Positions 39,420-50,936 of a DNA stretch of 64,000 bases are shown piece by piece (within the stretch, counting starts at the first letter, position 1; the number at the start of each line of letters is the position of its first letter). Source of the DNA: Symsagittifera roscoffensis (lineage: Eukaryota > Xenacoelomorpha > Acoela > Convolutidae); the NCBI RefSeq assembly GCF_963678635.1, contig NC_087067.1, positions 9,841,716 through 9,905,715 on the forward strand. Reading direction: 5' to 3'. The position numbers and the translations under genes are program-made. The notes under the pieces were generated by a model, which made no database searches, was not told where the DNA came from, and worked only from the letters and a program-made list of their open reading frames with translations.

Positions 39420-42400
39420 ATGCTGAATATTAAATTCTGGTTGTTTTGTGCAATTTTTCTAATTTCCAAGGCTCAGATGGAAACTAAAGAAAAATTTATT
39501 GTTTACTGGGGCTATCTAAGCTGCCAGCAAAAGATATTATCAACGAAATGTGGGATAAATGAGCGGAGAGCTACCACACTGACTCATCTTTTCCTTTTCG
39601 CGTTGTTACTGACCCAAAGTGGGGATGTTGAAAAAAACCCTGGTCCTATCGAAACCATTGAAACAGTCTACGGTATCTGCTCAAAAAATTGTGCAAATCT
39701 TAAATTTGTTCATTTGAATTTTCAAAGTATTATTAGAAAACGGATGCAATTGAAAAAATTTCTTGATGATATGGGCGAAAACACAATTATAGGAATTTCC
39801 GAAACGTGGCTTAAAAAAGAAGATAGTGACAATTTATGGAATTTCCAACCTAGAACGCATGCGATGTTCAGATATGATAGGCAATCAGCGGTAAAAAAGA
39901 AAGGCGGTGGCGTTTTGTTATACATACCAGTCAAATTGGCTCCGAAATTGAGGCCTGATCTAAATTTATTTGATAAAGAAAAATATGAGTCAGTGTGGGT
40001 TGAGTGCAAATCTACATTTAACATTTCGAGTAAAGAAAAAAGGTTAGTTAATTTGTGTTATAACCCAAGCAGATCAAACTTTATTGATTTTTTGGAACAA
40101 TTAACGCTTAACATAGATAATGCTTTTTCAGTTTCTAATAAAATTACGCTTTTGGGTGATTATAACATAAATTATCTGGATAGCAAAGAAAAAGAAAATT
40201 TAGATTCTATAATTATCCCATATGGATTGAAGGTTTTTTGTCCAAACGATGAGACCAGAATTAGTTCCTCAACAAAAACTCATATCGACTACATAATCAG
40301 TGACTATGAAACAAACGGCATTGAGTTTTGTTTTGATACACCTTATAAAACCGACCATTTTGCTTCATTTATTTTGACGGATATAAAATGCGGCAAAATT
40401 TTACCGAGGATAATTACGACTTTCAATAAGAAAAATTATCAGAAAAATGAATTTTGCAATTCACTCTCCGCTCTTCCTTGGTATCTCTTATATCAATGTA
40501 CAGACGCACAAAACATGTTCTCGACGATGATTTATTTAATTTCTTGTGCTCTACAGCAACATGCTCCTATCGAAAAAAAGTTTGTTCGTAATTTTAAACC
40601 AAAAAACGTGTTGAAAACGGAATGGTTCGATTCAGAATGTCAGCAATTGTTGACTAAGAAACAGAATTCACTCAGATCATATCGCAGTCAAAGCACAAGC
40701 GATAATTGGTCAAAGTACCAGTTTTTACGTAATCAAATGAGCAAATTGATTAGAAGTAAACAATTCGATCATTCAAAAAATTGTTTTTCACTTCTCAGCA
40801 CTATCCAACAAAAATGGAAATATATTAACCAAGTTAGAGGTACATGTTCTGGCAACCATCGAATTACAGTTCTACGAAATTCCTTCAGTGAAATGATAAC
40901 CCAAGACAAAAAAATTGCCAATCATTTAAATTATATTTTTTCAAACTTAGGCGAATTTTTCGGCGCTAAAAAGCCTCCGAATTACAACAAATCTGCCTCT
41001 GAATCTGCATCTTTTCATTTTCAACACATTACAGTGAAGCAATGCTTTGATATAGTTCGAAAAATCAATGTTGGAAAACCTCTCGGACCTTGTACCGTAC
41101 CTGCTTGGGCAATCATTGACGGTCAATCAGTTATAGTTCCACATTTAACTTTTGTCATAAATACTTGCTTAGATGAGAACATTTTCCCGATCGAACTGAA
41201 AAAAGCAAACGTAACCCCTTTGTTCAAAAAAGATGACCCAATGGATGCAAAAAATTATCGGCCAATATCAATAACTTGTGCTTTTTCTAAAATTTTTGAA
41301 AAAATTTTACATGCCCAAATAACAGAACATCTTGACAAATTTCAAATAATGACACCATTTCAATTCGGATTTCGCAAAAACATTTCAACACAAGATGCTC
41401 TTGTTTATGTGACAGAAAGTATTCGAAATCAAATAGATTCAAAAAAAATCGTACATGCAGCTTTATTAGATCTGTCCAAGGCTTTTGATTCTATTTCGCA
41501 TGAAGTTTTAATTGAAAAAATGCTTTCTCTCGGTTTTTCAAATGGAGCAAATGCTTTAATTGCTAGCTTCCTAAACAAACGTATTCAAAGAGTAAACGTC
41601 AATGGAATTTTTTCAGACTGGATTGAAATAAAACGAGGTGTCCCACAAGGAACGGTACTTGGTCCGTTGTTGTTCAATATTTATGTTAATGACATACAAG
41701 AGCGATTATATGAGGGTTGTACTTTAGTTCAATATGCTGACGACTGTATGGTTTTTTCCTCTTCTATAATTTCTGAGGATGCTTTGAATCGATTGCAAAA
41801 ATCACTCAATAATCTAACGGAATTTTTTGCAGAGAACCAATTGAATCTGAATGCATCTAAATCGGAATTTATAACATTTTGTCAAAAAAATGATAGCAAA
41901 AATGTGGATACTGATAAACTAGTAATTAGTGGGCATTATGTAGCCAAAAAATCAGAATGCAAATATTTAGGCATAATTCTTGATTCAAGTTTATCTTTTC
42001 ATGCTCAAATCAAAACAATTCTCCGAAAAATGGCCCAAGGGATTAAAACTATTGATACAATTGGACAACAACTGCCGACATTATCATTAGTTGCCTTGCT
42101 TCATTGTCTCTTTTTATCACATTTAGATTATTCAGCAATTTTTTTACAACAAATTAATGCTACTTTGATGCTATCTCTGGAGAAACAGTTGAACTGGGCG
42201 CTAAAAAGAACATATTTCAGATCGAATTGTAAATCTTCTTCCCTTCTTCGCATTAGCAAATCGTTCATTGGAATCGAGAAAAGAATTGAGTTAAAGTGTA
42301 TAACATACTTATACCAATATCTTACAAACAAAAAGAAGGCTTTTGAAAATACACTGAGACTACCGACTGCCAATTATAGGCTCAACGAAAGAACGAAACA

Positions 42401-42617
42401 AATTATTTTTGACAAACATTGTTCGACTGCTTCTCTACAAAAATCATTTTTTCATTTGACTTCTAAAAAATGGAATTCACTGCCCATAATTTTGCGCAAT
42501 TTAGAAAAATCGAAAACAGAATTCAAGAAAAAATTGAAAGAATTTTACGTGAGTGAATTGAGAAACAATCCTATATGTACTAATACAAATACGTGGCGTG
42601 ATTACCGTTTTTGCTAG
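39420..42617 (+). CDS. LINE ORF2: 2A peptide, APE endonuclease, reverse transcriptase
   Basis: 1,065 codons. Residues 1-19 are hydrophobic and signal-peptide-like (FWLFCAIFLISKA). Residues 57-68 are again hydrophobic and run straight into a 2A motif, GDVEKNPGP (68-76), where ribosome skipping separates Gly75 from Pro76. The APE-type endonuclease follows: N100 in HLNFQS, E128 in GISETW, GDYN (246-249), HIDYI and KTDHF. RT: NYRPISI, DLSKAFDS, GVPQGTVLGPLLFN, YADD (772-775), and YLGIILDS after it. The enzyme nicks target DNA and copies its own RNA by target-primed reverse transcription. 2A at the start of ORF2 is established in some CR1-group LINEs of invertebrates. The frame is undamaged. Confidence 0.93.
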   Translation: MLNIKFWLFCAIFLISKAQMETKEKFIVYWGYLSCQQKILSTKCGINERRATTLTHLFLFALLLTQSGDVEKNPGPIETIETVYGICSKNCANLKFVHLNFQSIIRKRMQLKKFLDDMGENTIIGISETWLKKEDSDNLWNFQPRTHAMFRYDRQSAVKKKGGGVLLYIPVKLAPKLRPDLNLFDKEKYESVWVECKSTFNISSKEKRLVNLCYNPSRSNFIDFLEQLTLNIDNAFSVSNKITLLGDYNINYLDSKEKENLDSIIIPYGLKVFCPNDETRISSSTKTHIDYIISDYETNGIEFCFDTPYKTDHFASFILTDIKCGKILPRIITTFNKKNYQKNEFCNSLSALPWYLLYQCTDAQNMFSTMIYLISCALQQHAPIEKKFVRNFKPKNVLKTEWFDSECQQLLTKKQNSLRSYRSQSTSDNWSKYQFLRNQMSKLIRSKQFDHSKNCFSLLSTIQQKWKYINQVRGTCSGNHRITVLRNSFSEMITQDKKIANHLNYIFSNLGEFFGAKKPPNYNKSASESASFHFQHITVKQCFDIVRKINVGKPLGPCTVPAWAIIDGQSVIVPHLTFVINTCLDENIFPIELKKANVTPLFKKDDPMDAKNYRPISITCAFSKIFEKILHAQITEHLDKFQIMTPFQFGFRKNISTQDALVYVTESIRNQIDSKKIVHAALLDLSKAFDSISHEVLIEKMLSLGFSNGANALIASFLNKRIQRVNVNGIFSDWIEIKRGVPQGTVLGPLLFNIYVNDIQERLYEGCTLVQYADDCMVFSSSIISEDALNRLQKSLNNLTEFFAENQLNLNASKSEFITFCQKNDSKNVDTDKLVISGHYVAKKSECKYLGIILDSSLSFHAQIKTILRKMAQGIKTIDTIGQQLPTLSLVALLHCLFLSHLDYSAIFLQQINATLMLSLEKQLNWALKRTYFRSNCKSSSLLRISKSFIGIEKRIELKCITYLYQYLTNKKKAFENTLRLPTANYRLNERTKQIIFDKHCSTASLQKSFFHLTSKKWNSLPIILRNLEKSKTEFKKKLKEFYVSELRNNPICTNTNTWRDYRFC

Positions 42618-42961
42618 TTCTATATTTTTTAATTCAGTTTAATTTTCCACACATTGCTTGAAAGAGAAACTGTATATACGTTGTATAATTGGACTATCTG
42701 TAAAATTGTTTGTAAAGTTTTATTACCAGCTTGTTCCTAATTCTTAAATCTTTAATTTTCTATAGTATCCGAAACTTCATATACTTTAATCAACCAATTT
42801 CCGAACTGTAACCGATTTTGTTTTTTTTTTGTTTTGTTTATTGCTTGTTTTCTGATGTTTTGTTTTTGTTTGATGTAACCAATGAATTTATAACCAATTT
42901 TATTATTTACACTTTGCTACACTGATGCCTCGGCTTTTTATTGTATAGTAATTCAAGTGTT

Positions 42962-42982
42962 CTTTCTTCTTCTTCTTCTTCA
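42962..42982 (+). repeat. TTC microsatellite near LINE 3' end
   Basis: TTCTTCTTCTTCTTC. It may mark the 3' end of the LINE or be host sequence. Confidence 0.6.
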
Positions 42983-43107
42983 AGACTATTCTGAGAAAAA
43001 TAAAAATGATCTAAAAATTTTTTGTTTGTATTTTTACAACAAACTTTTTAATCTATCATTCACTCTTCGCCGAGGTTATTTTTTTTTCCAAAATTTAACA
43101 AAAAGTA

Positions 43108-43155
43108 GAATAAGAATTTTTTAAAATTGTTAATTCAAACGTTTTCGCACATTAA
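43108..43155 (-). mobile_element. PLE 3'-end remnant
   Basis: Forty-five bases (TAAGAATTTTTTAAAATTG, TTAATTCAAACG, TTTTCGCACATT) match 16583-16630 of the PLE almost exactly. Either a severely 5'-truncated insertion or a terminal repeat of a decayed copy. Confidence 0.65.
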
Positions 43156-43376
43156 TTTCCCAGCGAAATAAGTTTTACCCAAAAGTTGAAGATTTTCTTA
43201 AAAACAAGTAGATTTCCCAGCGAAATAAGTTTTACCCATTGATCCGGTTTTCTCATATTTGTTTGATTTAACAAAAAAAGTGTACGTCATAAATTGTTCT
43301 GCGAATTCAAAGAGCTTAAAGGCCATTTTTTTTCTTCGAAATTCAAAAGTTGAAGATTTTCTTAAAAACAAGTAGT
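43155..43376. repeat. Two interleaved short direct repeats
   Basis: ATTTCCCAGCGAAATAAG occurs at about 43156 and 43211. AGTTGAAGATTTTCTTAAAA occurs at about 43183 and 43348. This local duplication lies directly beside the PLE remnant. Confidence 0.8.
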
Positions 43377-46300
43377 TTTTTTTTTGTTTTCTTCGTTCAT
43401 TACATTTTTCCAATTATCAGTTGGCCATGTTTTACCCCTGCAATAAGAAAGGGTATTGCAATCGGGCGCTAGATTTTTTTGCCGTGAATAATTTGGTTGA
43501 CAGTATGGTCAAAATTAGAAACGGTAAATTTAGGTGCTGTTCACATTGAATTCTTTTTTTTGCGTCACGAGCTCACTTGGCCTGGAACGGCAATGGTCCT
43601 GGGTTCGATATTGACCGGACCTGTTTTTTTAAACGGGAAGTATTCCGTTTCAAAAAAATCGTCCTTCTATTTGCCAGCTTACATTTTGACGGCTTAGTTG
43701 CCATATCGTACAATTGTTTTTTTTTGCTGTATGCTTTAGATCAATGATGGGAATAGCACGGCAATGTTAGAATAGTTAGTTGCAAGTACTAATTGTGAAG
43801 CCTTGGATCGAATCACGACTAACAGCATAAATGTTTTGATACCTCTTATGACACCATACGCGTTTATTATTGTACCTGTTTTACTATCGAAAAATTCGGC
43901 TCTTGTCCACATTCCCTCCACATTTGAATTTAAGCTTTGAAAAACTATTTCACCTTTGTTCTTACGTAACAAAAATTTGCATGGTGAATAAATTCATTAT
44001 TTTGAACAAATTTGTTCTTCTTGCTTTAAATCAAAACAACACGCATTTAAGCATAATAACACGTAAAACAACGATAGAAATGGATATTTTGAAATGTAGG
44101 GGGAAAGTGGAAAAGAGCCAAAAGTTCAAAGGTGGAGTAAAGATTATTTTGCCGAGAGTTGTCGCAACAAAAACGCAAGCACTTGAGAGAATTTGGTAGA
44201 CGCAAGAATGTTTTTTTTTTTTGAAAGACTCCCGTTTTTTAAAGCATATGCTTTTCAGAAAAGAAAAATTGAAAAGCATTCGGTAAAAGCAGGCTCGAGA
44301 TATACTTTTCGCGCAAGAATCTTGAATGGTTGGAAATTCCCTGAAAACGTGCCTATTTTGGTGTCTCTTTGTGGCATTTGGATAATGGCTTTGATCTTGC
44401 ATCGTTGATTGTGGGCTTTGATTTTAAGTTGTATGCTTGCATTTGAAATATCACATTCACCTCCCCTCTATCGATTTTCATTCAATTTGCATCCCTGCCT
44501 GCTGATATCATGCCATAGATTCCCGCTCCCTTCTCCCTGCAGTGAGAGCTATTTGCCTTTCTCTTTAGTTTTTACCCCTATACGCAACCCTCCTCCAATG
44601 CAGTTGCCGCCTTTCAATCCCATTCGATAGCTGGGCTCGCCTTGTCTCTATTCCCCGCCTGCTATTTTTTAAAACGGTGACTGAACACCAATGTCTTAAT
44701 TTTATGCCTGTGTGTCCCAGTTTTTATTGTTGCGGTGGAATTTAATTTCATTGTTACTACTATCTATGGAAATTATTTTTATGACTTTTTCAATCATCGC
44801 TGATATCTGTATTCTTCAGCCTTCCTCTACAAGTAAGATACTTGTTTCAGATAGGCTGAGCTTGTAAGCTCCTCGAAGTTTTTCGAATGTTAGAAAAGTC
44901 GACATTTTAGTTTTGTCTTTTATTGAACATTAAATAAGATATCGCCATTCTGCTTTTTTGTTTATTTTTATTGCCGCGTCGACTGAAATTTAGTCACTGT
45001 AGTTGTTGTAATTTTAAACTGCGCAAATTGACCGATGACTTGAACATCCGAATTCTGTAGACAGTTTTGGAGTTATTCGAGATATTTGATGAAATATTCA
45101 TTTTGTGTTCATTTCGCACGAACTGTGCTGAATTAAATTAGCAATTAAATATTGATCAAAAGAGTGTATCCTCACATACTCATATTTTATTCAGCCTGAA
45201 TCCATATTTCTATACTTTAAGATGCACAAATTTTCGTTAAATTTTGATTCTTTCAATTAATATCAAAAAGCTAAACGCTTTTTGGCCAATTTTTTTTCTA
45301 CTGAAACGGTTCCTATGTAGCAGCATAGAATCGTTATACTAGTTCAGGATTCCAAAATAGTCAATAATTTTGTTTTATCAATTTCGCGTGCAATATCTTT
45401 CGGCGAGTTGTGAAGTCCATTTTTTTTCAGCGGAAAGTGTCAGAAATATTTTTTGGTGATCCGCCTTATTTATTGAAAAACCCCAGCTTATCATGGGCAG
45501 GAAATTTGTATTGGATTATCTAAGAAGTAAAGAAAGTATCTATTAGTTATTAATCCGCAATCACTTCTTGCAATAACTTCGGATCAATTTTTGATCCAGT
45601 GTTCGGCAAATATTAATCCAATGGTGTTAAGTAAAAGCTCCATGCATATTTTAATATTTCAGGCCAAACAGAACGGATTTTTCTCACGATTACTGAAATC
45701 AATTTGAAGGCACATTTGTAAGTTAGTTTTTCTAAATATTTTTAATTTATTTTTGTTCCTGTTAGTCTTAAATTCATCATTTATAAATAAGAAAATGTTG
45801 TTTTTCCGCTTATTTTCCCATTTTCTGTCAAAAATTGAGCCCTGAATTTGTAATATAAGGAATTTTAACTACCCTGGAATGCGCTATGGAAACATGACAA
45901 TTTAATTGATCCATTGCCCAGTTGTAACTATGAGCCTAAAATTGAGTCGACGCAGAAAATTCTCGCTTTTTGTCAAGATCTAATTTAACTCAATTCCCCA
46001 TTGAGTAAAAAAATGAGAAGAAGATGAAATTGCATAATAAAGCAGGAACACAATAAAAATGGAAAATTAATTCTGAAATGCGCTGTAAAGAGCTTTTAGA
46101 AAGATGATCCCAACTTTCCGCTGTTTTTTCCCATAATTTCCTTAAGGTTTTCAGCTTCATGATGCTATGTTTCCATGGACTTCAAATTCCATTCGTTAAT
46201 TTTATTTTTAACCCTTCATTTTAATTTACTACTTGTTACTACTAACTGGCTTGTTATTGCTTCACACATGCCTGCTATTTTGTTTTGATCTCACTAATTT

Positions 46301-48287
46301 AGTGATCCTTCAATAAAATGGATTTTTGAGAGATGTTGAAAAGTTATTGCAATTCCAATTTGTTTTGCCCGTTTTTGCTGTGAAAACCTGTTATTTACAA
46401 TTGAGAGAGCAAATTTTCTGTTAATTTCTGCAGATAAATGAATACTTATAAAAATGGTTATTTTTTATTGAAATTTATTCGGTGCTACTCGCAATGCAAT
46501 CATCCAATGTTTTTTAATTACCTGATTTTTTTTCGATGGTTTTGCGTTTTAGTCTTTCAGCAAACCTGATAAGCATAGATGTTTGAATTACTGTCCCGAG
46601 TAAGGCCTAGACTTAGAGTGTACTGTTATGTTTCGATTGCTGGCAACTTAAAGAAAATTTGATGGAATTATATATAGAACTTTTAATCGTTATTTCCTTG
46701 TCGTAGAATGAATTGTTTATCGAGAAATTTGTAACGCGATGAACGTATCGTCAGAAAGTTATGTTCTCGTTGTTCGACTACATCAATAAAAATGCCTGTA
46801 AATTCTCTAAGTAGGTAGGGGTTTACCGGCGCCTTCAGGAACCTCAAGAAAATTGGTTATTTCTGTTGTTCCGACCATTTGAAAAAAAAAGCGGAAGAAC
46901 TTTGTATTCGGATTTGTTTTGTTTTTTTTTCGTAGCAAATTCAGGTATCACAAATACTCATCGGAATGGGTTGAGTAATATATCATATTAAAGCCCTTTT
47001 AGTCGTGATGTGAACGGCATTTAAAATTTTTTTCTCAGTGTCGAGAAAAACCGATTTGAAATTTTTTGATTTTTGCTCTGCTTTCGAGCTTATAAAGTCT
47101 GCATGCACAGGCTTACAATATATTATTTAAGCCGTAAAAAACTTAGTTTCAGTCGAGAAAAGTTAGTTTTTGGAGTTCTTTAGCGCCATTTTGGGAATCA
47201 AAATTTTCAAAATATTAGAAAAAATTCTACAAAACTGTTTTTTCTACAAAACTATTTTTCAATCGGCCTATTTGACTATGATTGTCGAATACGCCTGATT
47301 ACTATGTTTTCTTTTCAGATCTTTTTTTTCACACCACACAAAAAGACATAAGTTTGAAAAAATATATATATTTTAAGACTATGGTCGGTGCATTCTGTGC
47401 TTTTTGCACAATAACCGGCTATCTTTGTTTAAATTGAAGTTGGGGTAATTTGTAGCTTTGTTTCAATCTCCCTTGGAAACCATGAAAACTTCAATAAAAT
47501 AAAAAAATGAATTTTTTTGTTTTTCTTTTGCAATAATACTGTGCTCGAACATTTGGAGCTTCTTGAACTGGAATCGGCCACTGTTTTTTTAATTATCTTG
47601 TTTTTTCGTGATATTGCTCCTGAGCTGAAGTGATGATATGATATCTAATTAGAATTGTTTCTTTCCTTTCTGACTTTGATCACTTCAACCATATGACTTC
47701 CCCTGCCTCCATATTGTCAGGAAGTGTCAAATTCATCATCATCACATCATTGTGAAACTGTCGCAACAGTCTAACACAATCAAAGTAACGCCCTTTTTTT
47801 GTTAATCATGTCTTTTTTTTAAAAAAAACTTATTTAGAAGCAAATTGATCCTGATGTGTATTTAAGACAGTATAGGCCGTTCATTTGGTATTCAGTTGTT
47901 ATGAACCGGTTATTAAGTATTAGCAAAACTCACGAAATAGTTGTTTCCGGTTTTTCTTAATGTTTATTGTTCTTGTGCAAAAAACACAAGTTATTGCAGA
48001 AAAAATTTATAATCATTGTTTTGCAATTTTTATGACTAATTATGATCATTTAATCATTAAATTGAATTTTTCTTACTTTTTCAGGTGACATGATTTTGTT
48101 TATGAGCTCTAATTTTTTTCTAATGTTCATTTATGGTAATTAGCAATTTTTGGCATTGATTGATTACTGATTTTTGAGCAAAGAGTGCGAAGTAATGGAT
48201 CTTTTGCTAAATCTCCGCCTATTTTGATGTTATTCGTACTGATTCTGATCGGTATTTTGATTTTTGAGCAGTTGTTATCTTTTTCAG
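43377..48287. other. AT-rich region upstream of the first recognised Sp exon
   Basis: No coding region, RNA gene or recognised transposon. One dispersed repeat copy lies at about 46860-47060. It is probably intron or upstream sequence of the Sp gene, since the exon at 48288 has a splice acceptor. Confidence 0.5.
46860..47065 (+). repeat. Dispersed 200-bp repeat, copy 1
   Basis: Contains GGAAGAACTTTGTATTCGG, CATCGGAATGGGTTGAGTAA, TATATCATATTAAAG, TAGTCGTGAT and CAGTGTCGAGAAAAACC. It matches copy 2 in the opposite orientation at 49885-50110. Confidence 0.75.
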
Positions 48288-48300
48288 GTTTGTAGATGGT

Positions 48301-48723
48301 ATGGCTAAGAGTAGCCCGTTAGCTTTATTGGCCGCCCACTGTTCCAAAATAGGCTCCTCCTCCTCCCCTCCCCCTGCCCTGAACCCCGCCGCAGTGGCAG
48401 TCGCCTCAAACTGGTTCAACGCCTTCCCTAAATTCGAGGAACCCTTCGCATGCTATTCTCAACAGTTCTCATCCGCTGATGCAGCAGCGCTGTCTTCCAG
48501 AACGGCCGCTGGAATGATCCAGTGTCAAACTTCTCCTGCGGCAGATGTGTTCAATTTCCAAGACGGTTTCTTCGGAGGTATCAATGATATATTCCCGGCT
48601 GCTGCATACATCAAACAGGAACCGCCGATGCCCTCGTACGGCTGTCCAAACGTGAACAAGAGTCCCATCCACGCACATGCGAGCAATGGTTACAACGCTT
48701 TATCATCTGTCGGCTACCAGCAA
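48301..48723 (+). CDS. Sp gene exon with Sp box
   Basis: Acceptor TTTTTCAG ends at 48287. The donor is CAA|GTGAGT at 48724. 141 codons, phase 0. The Sp box (SPLALLAAHCSKIG) opens the protein. DGFFGGINDIFPAAAYIKQEP follows. The reading frame is open back to 48288, so the true start could lie in an earlier exon. Confidence 0.88.
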
Positions 48724-48978
48724 GTGAGTTATTCGCTTACCAGCTTCCTAACTTGATCACTTGAGCATTGCATTGTAGTGGTTGACGCTCTATTTTTGTT
48801 TAAATTGATTCAAGTTTTCTATAAAATTAGGATAAATCCATGATGGTAAATCCATGAAAAGGAGCTGAATGCTGATATAGTCTTGCCAAATATTGAAAAG
48901 GCGTAGCAGAAACATTTGACTGCTAATGTGATAGTAGCTCTGGAACCAAATTAGCACAAAGTGCATTTGTTGTTACAG

Positions 48979-49289
48979 GACATACTAGACTTGACAGTTC
49001 CCGGCAGTGGATCTTTGTCCAACATGGATCTCAGCTCACATGTCGGAGGTCTCAGCTCATGTCCTGTCCAGCAACAGCTCCTCATGAGTCAAGTGAACGG
49101 GGGAACCCACCCACAGTCGCACATGGGCGGGGGCGGAGGTGGGGGGTCATCCCAACAGACTAATGCGACAGCTGTAGACCAACTCTCCAAGTGCTCCTTG
49201 TTAAATAGCTTTACTTCTCCCCAATCCAACAATTCACATTCGATGAGTGGCGGTGGCGGACAACCTACGTCACATCATTCTCACCACAG
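48979..49289 (+). CDS. Sp gene exon 2 of those seen
   Basis: Acceptor TTGTTACAG before 48979, donor AG|GTATTC after 49289. Begins DILDLTVPGSG. Gly-, Ser- and His-rich activation region with a seven-Gly run. Ends in phase 2. Confidence 0.85.
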
Positions 49290-49884
49290 GTATTCAGTTG
49301 GAACATAAGAAGTGTGCGAATGATCTCCGTAGACTTTGATGATTACTAAATGTGAGGAAAAGTTGATCTTTACAAAAAACTACCGTTTCCGTAAGTTTCT
49401 AGATAATATAAACAAGGTAGAAAATTGATTTCTCGTTTTCCAAGCTAAAAAATTGATTTTTAAAGCTCGTGCAAAATATAACAAGGATAGCAGCCGATTA
49501 CTGTGCAAGTAGCACAGAATGTTCCGACCATAGTCTAAAAAGAATACGACAAAGTTTTTCAGATTATTGTCTTTTTTTTTCGGCGTGGTGTGATAAAAGG
49601 ACCTGAACAATTTGCTGTGTATTTGAAAGTCATACTAAAATAAGCAATTTGTAAAAGAATTTTCATAGAAAAATGACTAGAAAAAGACTAGTTTTTTCAA
49701 TTTTGCAGTCTTTCGAATTTTTGAAAAATTTTATTCCAAAAACGCGCTAAAACTCTCAAATTAAAATAACGTTTCTCAAGTAAAACTAAGTTTTTGCATT
49801 TAAAATTAGGCTATTGCAAGCATTAAAGAATTTAAAATAAGACTGCTCGCTCGCTTTGTTCTCTCGAATTATGACGAAAAACCA

Positions 49885-50110
49885 AAAATTTCAAAATTGT
49901 TTTTTTTTCCTCGACACTGGGAAAAAAATTTAAAATTTTTTTAATGTGGTTCGAATCACGACTGTAAGGGCTTCCATATGATATATCACTTAATCCAGTC
50001 CGATGGTTGTTTGTGGTACCTGATTTAGCATGGAAACAAAAAGAAAAAACTAAAACACACCCGAATACAAAGTTCCTCCCCATTTTCAATGGTCGGAATG
50101 ACAAAAATAA
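49885..50110 (-). repeat. Dispersed 200-bp repeat, copy 2 (inverted)
   Basis: Reverse complement of the family at 46860-47065: GGAACTTTGTATTCGGGTG, CATCGGACTGGATTAAGTGA, TATATCATATGGAAGCCC and ACAGTCGTGATTCGAAC. Lies in the intron between the second and third exons. Confidence 0.75.
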
Positions 50111-50260
50111 CCATAAACTTTGCCATAAACTTTTTGCTCCAAATCCAAATTTTAGAGAAAACGTGCGTAAAAATGCAATTTTTGAAGAATTTGCCCGCGC
50201 CTCTTAGTGTAGGATATTGCCACTTTTAAATGTTTGTGAAAACCAGCTTTCTTGTTTTAG

Positions 50261-50936
50261 TGCCCAGCAAAATGCCCACGATAGCTTTGTCAACTTCATG
50301 AGTCGATCGATTGAATCGAACTCAGTAAAAACCTCGAAAGCTTTACTTCAACAACAACAGGATCAACACTTGGCTTCTCTGAGCAGCAACACGATAGGAG
50401 GAACCTTGTCTCAGTCACAGCAAAACCAACACAACTCTCGAAGCCTGGAATGTCCTCAGAACCAAATCTCCTCCAATCTTCACAGTCAACACAGCTTACA
50501 ACAGCATCAGCAGATGTCACCCAGTAGTGTAAATAACGTGGCCAATGATTTGATGACACAGCAGATCCTAAGAGCGGCGGCAGCTGGCTGTTTCGCAACT
50601 CCTAATGGTCTGACTAGCAGTTCGTGCCCAAATAGTATGGCCCAAAACCAGTCTAATTTCAATCCTATGGCCAATTTGATGGCGGCTGTGTCCACGGCAA
50701 CGGCTTCAGCGGGAACAGATCATTCTGTGTTAGATCAGACAAGTGGCTGTACAGGTGTGGGCTCGACTGCACTAAGCAATCAGCACCTGTCGGGTCATGC
50801 AGGGGGAGCTAGTGATAGTTGCAGTCCCCCCTGGGATAGGGGCATGAGAGTGGTTCAGCATCAGCAGCAGAATGGACTGTTAAGGTCGCCACCTGGAGGA
50901 AGCAGTGTCTCCTCCTGTCCTGCTAATCCTAGACAG
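50261..50936 (+). CDS. Sp gene exon 3 of those seen
   Basis: Acceptor CTTGTTTTAG before 50261 completes the split Ser codon from the previous exon. The donor is CAG|GTAACT after 50936. About 225 codons, Gln-, Ser-, Asn- and His-rich (LLQQQQDQHLASLSSN), typical of Sp1-4 transactivation regions. Ends in phase 0. Confidence 0.88.

Larger units (their letters stand above)
38220..42990 (+). mobile_element. CR1-like non-LTR retrotransposon (LINE), apparently intact ORFs
   Basis: Two ORFs, 38335-39363 and 39420-42617, 56 bp apart in different frames. The order is SGNH ORF1, then 2A, APE endonuclease and RT ORF2, which fits CR1-group elements. The outer limits are estimates: the 5' end lies shortly before 38335, and the 3' region runs through an AT-rich tail to a TTC microsatellite at about 42963-42981. 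No target duplication was identified. Confidence 0.85.

Noticed and set aside
44409-44630. 73-codon plus-strand ORF with Pro/Ser-rich product
   Set aside because: No motif and no neighbouring support. Chance ORF in non-coding DNA.
49380-50207. Small ORFs in Sp introns (for example 49380-49610 and 49832-50104)
   Set aside because: AT-rich, no motif. One lies across a dispersed repeat and the others have no splice context.
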